Below, one piece after another: positions 36,121 through 42,387 of a DNA stretch of 42,387 nucleotides (the stretch's first letter is position 1; the number at the start of each line of letters is the position of its first letter). The DNA lies in contig JAFKJY010000080.1 in assembly GCA_017305835.1 (NCBI GenBank), positions 1 to 42,387 of the forward strand. Reading direction: 5' to 3'. Under the pieces are notes generated by a model. It made no database searches, was not told where the DNA came from, and saw only the letters and a list, made by a program, of their open reading frames with translations. This DNA is from Hyphomicrobiales bacterium. Lineage in GTDB: Bacteria; Pseudomonadota; Alphaproteobacteria; Rhizobiales; Rhizobiaceae. The position numbers and the translations under genes were made by a program.

Positions 36121-36224
36121 AGCATTTCCAGCAAAAGTGCGGAGCGGTTTTGCGTCCGGAAATGCGGCGAATACAAAGAGATAGAGCGGTTCTACCGATT
36201 CTGTGAGAACCAGAACCGCTCTAG
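36117..36224. repeat. CTAG-bounded rhizobial intergenic palindromic repeat
   Basis: This 108-bp element begins CTAGAGCATTTCC and ends CCGCTCTAG. A perfect 11-bp inverted repeat AGAGCGGTTCT (36183-36193) / AGAACCGCTCT (36212-36222) closes its right half. The CTAG at each end gives TAG on either strand. The left one stops the NlpC/P60 gene and the right one stops the convergent dehydrogenase gene. A diverged copy in inverted orientation is at 1339-1421. I recognise the sequence as a family frequent between rhizobial genes. Confidence 0.88.
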
Positions 36225-37168
36225 TATCCCGCCACGCGGTCGACGAGGTTGACCAGCGGCTCGCCGCGGTCGTGCGCGGCCATCTGGGCGAGCATGACGG
36301 GCGCGAGCTGGTTGGGGTCGGAGGGGGCCGCGGCATGCGGGGTGACGAACACGCGCGGATGCGACCAGAGCGGGCTGTCGGCGGGAAGCGGCTCGCGCTC
36401 GAAGACGTCGAGGCTCGCCTCCTTCAGCGTCCCGTCGTCCAGCGCGCGCAGGATGTCGGCATCCTTCTGCAGCCTGCCGCGCCCGGCATTGACGAGCACC
36501 GCGCCGCCGAGCGGCCCGTCGCGCCGCAGCCGTGCCAGCAGGCCGTGATCGACGATGCCGTGCGTGTCGGGCGTGTAGGGCAGCAGCACGACGAGGACGT
36601 CGGTGGCTGACAGGAAGGCCGGCAGGCCCTCGCGCCCATGGAAGCAGGCGACGCCGTCGATGGCCTGCGCGCGCCGCGACCAGCCGTTGACGCGGAAGCC
36701 CAGCGACAGCAGCCCGCGTGCCGCCGCGCGGCCGAGATGGCCGAGCCCCATGATGCCGACATGGACGTCGCGCGCGAGCGGCTGCGGCGGCTCGTGCCAG
36801 ACCCGCTGCGCCTGCTGCGCGCGGTAGAGGCGGCCCTGCCGCTGATGGTCGAGGACGCGCCAGCACACATACTCGACCATGTATCGGGTGAGGTCGGGAT
36901 CGACGACGCGCACGATCGGCACGTCGGGCAGAGCGGGGTCGGCCAACAGGTGGTCGACGCCGGCCCCGACCGAGAAGATCGCCTTCAGGTTGGGCAGGCC
37001 GGACAGGCTGCCCGGCCGCTGGCTCCACGCGACCGCGTAGCGGATGGACGGGTCCTCGGGCCAGGTCCGCTCGCGCACCACCTCGCGCCCGGCGCCGATG
37101 ATGCGCGCCCAGCGGTCGGGATCGTACCGGTCGACGGCCAGCAGCACGCGGCCGGGAGGCGGCGCCAT
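36221..37168 (-). CDS. ghrA: D-2-hydroxyacid dehydrogenase, glyoxylate/hydroxypyruvate reductase A-like
   Basis: The 315-residue protein resembles GhrA. The N-terminal lobe has AIFSVGAGVDHLL; the Rossmann motif is VGIMGLGHLGRAAARGL; catalytic residues are Arg in VNAGRGRLQ, Glu in DVFEREPLPA and His in TPHAAAPSDP. These differ enough from the 8.6-kb paralogue to place it in another subgroup. It is seven bases downstream of yejF and may be cotranscribed with the transporter. Its stop lies in the CTAG of the adjoining repeat. The substrate is inferred from family resemblance. Confidence 0.85.
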   Translation of the reverse strand: MAPPPGRVLLAVDRYDPDRWARIIGAGREVVRERTWPEDPSIRYAVAWSQRPGSLSGLPNLKAIFSVGAGVDHLLADPALPDVPIVRVVDPDLTRYMVEYVCWRVLDHQRQGRLYRAQQAQRVWHEPPQPLARDVHVGIMGLGHLGRAAARGLLSLGFRVNGWSRRAQAIDGVACFHGREGLPAFLSATDVLVVLLPYTPDTHGIVDHGLLARLRRDGPLGGAVLVNAGRGRLQKDADILRALDDGTLKEASLDVFEREPLPADSPLWSHPRVFVTPHAAAPSDPNQLAPVMLAQMAAHDRGEPLVNLVDRVAGY

Positions 37169-37175
37169 GGCGGGC

Positions 37176-38800
<1,625 letters not shown>

Positions 38801-38804
<4 letters not shown>

Positions 38805-39187
38805 AGGGCGACCTCGACGTCGGTTTGCCTGAAGTCGTCGCCCTTGAACAGAAGCGGCTCGCTGCGGGCCTTGGCGAGGGCGTAGGCGAAGCAGTCGCCG
38901 AGGTTGAGCTTGGCCTTATGATTGCCCTTGCCGTAGCGCTGGTAGGCCTCGCGGGCGAGGCGTGCCTGCTGGAAGTCGCTCGCAACGATCCTGATGCCGG
39001 TTTCCTGAAACAGTGTGTCGAAACCTTCGGCCATCTCAGGGCCAAGACCGTCTGCCCGCACCGCGGCCTCGAGGAAGTTGAAAGGCGACATGACAGGTTC
39101 GGGGGTACGAGCGATGAGCTCGCGAAAGCGATCCTTCTCGGGCTCCCGGAACAAGATGGCAATCAGCGCCGAAGCGTCGACGATCAC
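38801..39187 (-). CDS. vapC: VapC-type PIN domain toxin
   Basis: The 128-residue PIN-domain protein is probably a Mg-dependent ribonuclease toxin of a type II system. The acidic active-site residues are in place: Asp4 (MIVDASALIAIL), Glu40 (FNFLEAAVRADG), Asp98 (LNLGDCFAYALAKA) and Asp117/118 (FKGDDFRQTDV). It starts with GTG in the overlap GTGA with vapB, and its stop overlaps the yejF start in TTGA. It is therefore translationally linked on both sides. The RNA target cannot be told from sequence. Confidence 0.93.
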
Positions 39188-39432
39188 TTCGGCAACCCCA
39201 TCTCGTCGTAGAAATCGGTGTGATCGCTGGTTACGCCCGGTGGCACCGGTGGCAGCTTCGCAAGGATCGCGTCGATGCGGCGTATCTTCTCCTGGACGTT
39301 GCGTTCGCGCTCCAGCCGTTCCAGCCTCTCCTTGAGAGCGACGACGACGGCCGATGTGAGGGATTCCCCGGTATGGCCCGCTATCTTCTTTGCCAGCGCG
39401 TGTGCCTCGTCACTCTTGATATTCATGCCCAT
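39184..39432 (-). CDS. vapB: VapB-type antitoxin, PSK/Rv0623 family
   Basis: The 82-residue protein begins MGMNIKSDEAHALAKKIAGH, the N-terminal DNA-binding pattern of PSK-family antitoxins. It continues with a charged helix (ALKERLERLERERN) and a C-terminal toxin-binding tail ending DHTDFYDEMGLPK. GGAG lies six bases before the first ATG at 39432, which supports that start over the ATG two codons later. It should neutralise VapC and repress its own promoter through the palindrome at 39450-39464. Confidence 0.9.
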   Translation of the reverse strand: MGMNIKSDEAHALAKKIAGHTGESLTSAVVVALKERLERLERERNVQEKIRRIDAILAKLPPVPPGVTSDHTDFYDEMGLPK

Positions 39433-39449
39433 GACGATCTCCGTGGTAG

Positions 39450-39464
39450 AAAGTTGATCACTTT
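39450..39464 (-). promoter_or_regulatory. vapBC promoter/operator palindrome
   Basis: AAAGT-TGATC-ACTTT is a perfect inverted repeat in the 43-bp gap between yejE and vapB, 18 bp before the vapB ATG. On the minus strand it overlaps a possible -10 sequence TATAAA (39463-39468). This is the placement expected for autoregulation by a VapBC complex. The segment is conspicuously AT-rich compared with its surroundings. Confidence 0.65.
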
Positions 39465-39475
39465 ATACCATACCC

Positions 39476-40627
39476 TCACCGGAACGTCTTCCGCGGATCG
39501 AACGCGTCGCGCGTCGCCTCGCCGACGAAGATCAGCAGCGACAGCATGATCGACAGCGTCATGAAGCCGGAGATGCCGAGCCAGGGCGCGTTGAGGTTGC
39601 GCTGGCCCTGCCGCAGCAGCTCGCCGAGCGAGGCGGAGCCGGGCGGCAGGCCGAAGCCGAGGAAGTCGAGCGAGGTCAGCGTCGAGATCGAGCCGTTGAG
39701 GATGAAGGGCAGGAAGGTCAGCGTCGCCACCATCGCGTTGGGCAGGAGGTGGCGGAACATGATCGTGCGGTTGCCGACGCCGAGCGCGCGCGCCGCGTTG
39801 ACGTATTCGAAATTGCGGGCGCGCAGGAATTCGGCCCGCACCACGCCTACGAAGGCGACCCATGAGAACAAAAGCATGATGCCGAGCAGGATGAAGAAGC
39901 CCGGCGGCAGCACGGCCGCGATGATCAGGATCAGGTAGAGGACGGGGATCGACGACCAGATCTCGATCAGCCGCTGCATGATCAGGTCCACCCAGCCGCC
40001 GAAATAGCCCTGCACGGCGCCGGCCGACACGCCGACCAAGGCCGATGCGGCGGTGAGGATCAACCCGAACAGCACCGAGATGCGGAAGCCGTAGATGACG
40101 CGCGCCAGCACGTCGCGTGCCTGGTCGTCGGTCCCCAGCCAGTTCCAGTTGCCGAGCGTGCAGTTGGCGTCATTGGCGCCGTTGGCGTAGCGCGCGCAGC
40201 GCGTCGCCTTGTCGTAGAGCCAGGAGGGCTTGGCCGGCGCGGCTTCCGGGATCTCGTTGTTCACCGTCCGGTACGAGTAACGGATCGGCGGCCACATCAT
40301 CCAGCCGTTGGAGTTGATCTCCTCCTGGATGATCGGGTCGCGATAGTCGGTGACGGCGAGGAAGCCGCCGAACTTCTCTTCCGGATAGTCGACAAGCACC
40401 GGAAACAGCGTCTCGCCCTTGTAGGAGACGATCAGCGGCCGGTCGTTGGCGATGAATTCGGAGAACAGCGACAGCACGAACAGCACGAGGAAGATCCACA
40501 GCGACCAGTAGCCGCGACGGTTCGCCTTGAAGTTCTGCCAGCGGCGCCGGTTGAGCGGCGACAGCCAGCCGCGCCGCCCGGCCTCGCGCTCCTCCTCGAC
40601 CGCGGTCTTCTGGACGATGTCGGACAT
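39476..40627 (-). CDS. yejE: Peptide ABC transporter permease (YejE-like)
   Basis: The 383-residue inner-membrane permease belongs to the DppC/YejE group. It has an N-terminal region with LNRRRWQNFKANRRGYWSLW, one membrane helix, a large periplasmic loop (about 50-165, including NWNWLGTDDQARDVLARVIYG), and five further helices. The EAA-type coupling loop is VNAARALGVGNRTIMFRHLLPN. The long loop after helix 1 distinguishes YejE from other DppC proteins. It begins three bases after the yejB stop. It is normally followed directly by yejF, but here vapBC lies between. Confidence 0.94.
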   Translation of the reverse strand: MSDIVQKTAVEEEREAGRRGWLSPLNRRRWQNFKANRRGYWSLWIFLVLFVLSLFSEFIANDRPLIVSYKGETLFPVLVDYPEEKFGGFLAVTDYRDPIIQEEINSNGWMMWPPIRYSYRTVNNEIPEAAPAKPSWLYDKATRCARYANGANDANCTLGNWNWLGTDDQARDVLARVIYGFRISVLFGLILTAASALVGVSAGAVQGYFGGWVDLIMQRLIEIWSSIPVLYLILIIAAVLPPGFFILLGIMLLFSWVAFVGVVRAEFLRARNFEYVNAARALGVGNRTIMFRHLLPNAMVATLTFLPFILNGSISTLTSLDFLGFGLPPGSASLGELLRQGQRNLNAPWLGISGFMTLSIMLSLLIFVGEATRDAFDPRKTFR

Positions 40628-40630
40628 GGC

Positions 40631-41734
40631 CTAGACGTCCCTCCGCTCGAAATCGATGCGGGGGTCGACCCAGGTGTAGATGAGGTCCGACAGCAGCCCG
40701 ACCAGCAGCCCCATCAGCGAGAAGATGTAGAGCGTGGCGAACACCACCGCGTAGTCGCGGTCGAGGATCGAGCGGAAGCCGAGCAGGCCGAGCCCGTCGA
40801 GCGAGAAGATCGTCTCGATCAGCAGCGCGCCGGTGAAGAAGGAGGAGATGAACGCCCCCGGGAAGCCGGCGATGATGATCAGCATCGCGTTGCGGAAGAC
40901 GTGGCCGTAGAGCACCTGCCGCTCCGTCAGCCCCTTGGCGCGGGCGGTGACGACGTATTGCTTGCGGATCTCGTCGAGGAAGGAGTTCTTGGTCAGCAGC
41001 GTCGTCGTCGCGAAGGCCGACAGCACCATCGCCGTCAGCGGCAGGGCGAGGTGCCAGAAATAGTCGAGGATCTTCATCGGCCACGACAGGCCGTCCCAGT
41101 TCTCCGAGGTCAGCCCGCGCAGCGGGAACCAGTCGAAGAACGAGCCGCCGGCGAACAGCACCATCAGCAGGATGGCGAACAGGAAGCCGGGGATGGCGTA
41201 GCCGACGATGACGATGCCGCTCGTCCAGATGTCGAAGGCCGAGCCGTCCTTCACCGCCTTGCGGATGCCGAGCGGGATCGAGATGGCGTAGGAGATCAGC
41301 GTCAGCCACAGACCGAGCGAGATCGACACCGGCATCTTCTCGATGATCAGGTCGATCACGCTGATGTCGCGGAAATAGCTCTCGCCGAAGTCGAAGCGGA
41401 TGTAGTTCCACAGCATGCCGAAGAAGCGTTCGAGTGGCGGCTTGTCGAAGCCGAACTGCTTCTCGAGCTGGGCGATGAAGGCGGGGTCCAGCCCCTGCGC
41501 GCCGCGGTAGCGCGATTCCGCGCCGCCCCCGGACGTGTCGAAGGTCTGCATGCCGGCGTCGCCGCCGCCGCCCGAGACGCGGTCCATGGCGCCGCCGCCC
41601 TGGCCCTGCAGCCGCGCGATCACCTGCTCGACCGGCCCGCCGGGGGCGAACTGGATGACGACGAAGGAGACCGCCATGATCCCGAACAGGGTCGGGATCA
41701 TCAGCAGCAGGCGGCGCAGGATGTAGGCGCCCAT
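40631..41734 (-). CDS. yejB: Peptide ABC transporter permease (YejB-like)
   Basis: The 367-residue permease belongs to the DppB/YejB group, with six membrane segments. The N-terminus is [20 protein letters not shown], and the family loop [18 protein letters not shown] follows. A glycine-rich insert (about 48-72) is typical of YejB. The EAA-type loop is [20 protein letters not shown], and the protein ends [15 protein letters not shown]. It lies 78 bp downstream of yejA and forms the channel with YejE. Confidence 0.94.
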   Translation of the reverse strand: MGAYILRRLLLMIPTLFGIMAVSFVVIQFAPGGPVEQVIARLQGQGGGAMDRVSGGGGDAGMQTFDTSGGGAESRYRGAQGLDPAFIAQLEKQFGFDKPPLERFFGMLWNYIRFDFGESYFRDISVIDLIIEKMPVSISLGLWLTLISYAISIPLGIRKAVKDGSAFDIWTSGIVIVGYAIPGFLFAILLMVLFAGGSFFDWFPLRGLTSENWDGLSWPMKILDYFWHLALPLTAMVLSAFATTTLLTKNSFLDEIRKQYVVTARAKGLTERQVLYGHVFRNAMLIIIAGFPGAFISSFFTGALLIETIFSLDGLGLLGFRSILDRDYAVVFATLYIFSLMGLLVGLLSDLIYTWVDPRIDFERRDV

Positions 41735-41812
41735 CAGAAAGACCTCGCCGTGCGGCGACCGGCGCGGGCCGGCGGGCAGGAAGGGGTGGGAGAGGGCATT
41801 CGCACGCTTCGC

Positions 41813-42387
41813 CTATGCCTTTCCAATCGCCTTCGCCCTCGCCTCGTCGAACCACCACAGCGATTCCACCGGAAAGCCGTAGTCCGGCTTGGGTTCCCTG
41901 AAGCCGAACATGTCCCAGTAGGCCACGCGGTGATTCGCAGCATACCAGTTTGGAATCCAGTCGCGGCGCGCGCGCAAGACCCGGTCGAGCGCGCGGATCG
42001 CCGCGGTGAGCTCCTCGCGGGTGGCGGCGCGGCCCGCCGCGTCCACCAGCGCGTCGATCGCCGGGCTTCGCGTGCCGGGATAGTTGCGTGTGCCGGGGGC
42101 GGCGGCCGCGCGCGAATGGAAGGTGTCGAAGAGCTGGTCTCGCGTCGGCGTGGCGGTGAAGCTCTGCGCCATGCCGATCATGTCGTAGTCGAAATCGGCG
42201 AGCCGGCGCTGGTACTGCGCCGAATCCACTTGCCGGATGGAGGCGTCGATGCCGATCGCCCGCATCGTGTCGACGAAGGGCGAGTAGACGCGCACGAAGA
42301 CCTCGTCCTCGACCAGGAGCTCGATCGACAGCCGCCGCCCGCCGTCGTCGGCCAGGAAGCGCGCGTCGGGCGGCGCCTCAGTGAGCC
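41813..42387 (-). CDS. yejA: Peptide ABC transporter substrate-binding protein (YejA-like), C-terminal part
   Basis: The frame is open to the window end, so only the last 191 residues are present. They match the C-terminus of the SBP_bac_5 family as in YejA: LVEDEVFVRVYSPFVDTMRAI, SAQYQRRLADFDYDMI, a loop with FHSRAAAAPGTRNYPGTR, and near the end WIPNWYAANHRVAYWDMFG. Position ahead of yejB and yejE confirms the role as the periplasmic peptide receptor of the transporter. Confidence 0.93.
   Translation of the reverse strand, partial: LTEAPPDARFLADDGGRRLSIELLVEDEVFVRVYSPFVDTMRAIGIDASIRQVDSAQYQRRLADFDYDMIGMAQSFTATPTRDQLFDTFHSRAAAAPGTRNYPGTRSPAIDALVDAAGRAATREELTAAIRALDRVLRARRDWIPNWYAANHRVAYWDMFGFREPKPDYGFPVESLWWFDEARAKAIGKA

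Overview
The window is a high-GC chromosomal segment from an alphaproteobacterium of the order Hyphomicrobiales (Rhizobiales), most likely Phyllobacteriaceae and close to Mesorhizobium. The evidence is the gene order fabI-fabB-fabA divergent from irr, the block mutM / enoyl-CoA hydratase / rpsT / dnaA / dnaN / recF / moeB, an Irr-type Fur regulator, a Tad/Flp pilus locus of the CpaA-F type, and short palindromic intergenic repeats of the kind common in rhizobia. The genus is inferred from protein and gene-order recognition only. I see no rRNA, tRNA, CRISPR array, insertion sequence or prophage.

Layout. 1-2.5 kb: the 3' end of pnp with its terminator, a GNAT acetyltransferase and an RsmC-like 16S rRNA methyltransferase. 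2.5-7.8 kb: a membrane-anchored EAL phosphodiesterase with a degenerate GGDEF domain, then fabA-fabB-fabI (unsaturated fatty-acid synthesis and enoyl reduction), divergent from irr and a DUF4260 membrane protein. 7.8-9.6 kb: an exported SH3 protein and a D-2-hydroxyacid dehydrogenase. 9.6-20.9 kb: a long minus-strand run. In transcription order it holds deoB, mutM, enoyl-CoA hydratase, rpsT, dnaA, dnaN, recF, moeB, a GNAT enzyme and the two subunits of an aconitase X enzyme. The last four genes overlap or nearly touch. rpsT and dnaA are separated by about 730 bp with a perfect DnaA box.

21-33.3 kb: a complete Tad (Flp) pilus locus. A minus-strand group (stand-alone secretin N-domain protein, two TadE-like pseudopilins) diverges from two near-identical Flp pilin genes, the prepilin peptidase cpaA, and the cpaB-cpaC-cpaD-cpaE-cpaF-tadB-tadC operon. 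A TadD-like TPR lipoprotein gene converges on tadC. Together they encode pilin, processing peptidase, outer-membrane secretin with its lipoprotein, positioning ATPase, motor ATPase and inner-membrane platform.

33.4-42.4 kb: an M17 aminopeptidase, a small MarR-like regulator coupled to an NlpC/P60 hydrolase, a second hydroxyacid dehydrogenase, and a Yej-type peptide ABC transporter operon (yejA partial, yejB, yejE, yejF). This operon is interrupted between yejE and yejF by a vapBC toxin-antitoxin pair. vapB, vapC and yejF are joined by four-base stop/start overlaps, and yejF starts with TTG at the vapC stop.

Most of the window is conserved core genome. The points most worth a second look are the vapBC pair embedded in the yej operon, and several intergenic palindromic elements whose ends coincide with stop codons of the flanking genes. 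I did not find a clearly new multi-gene system.
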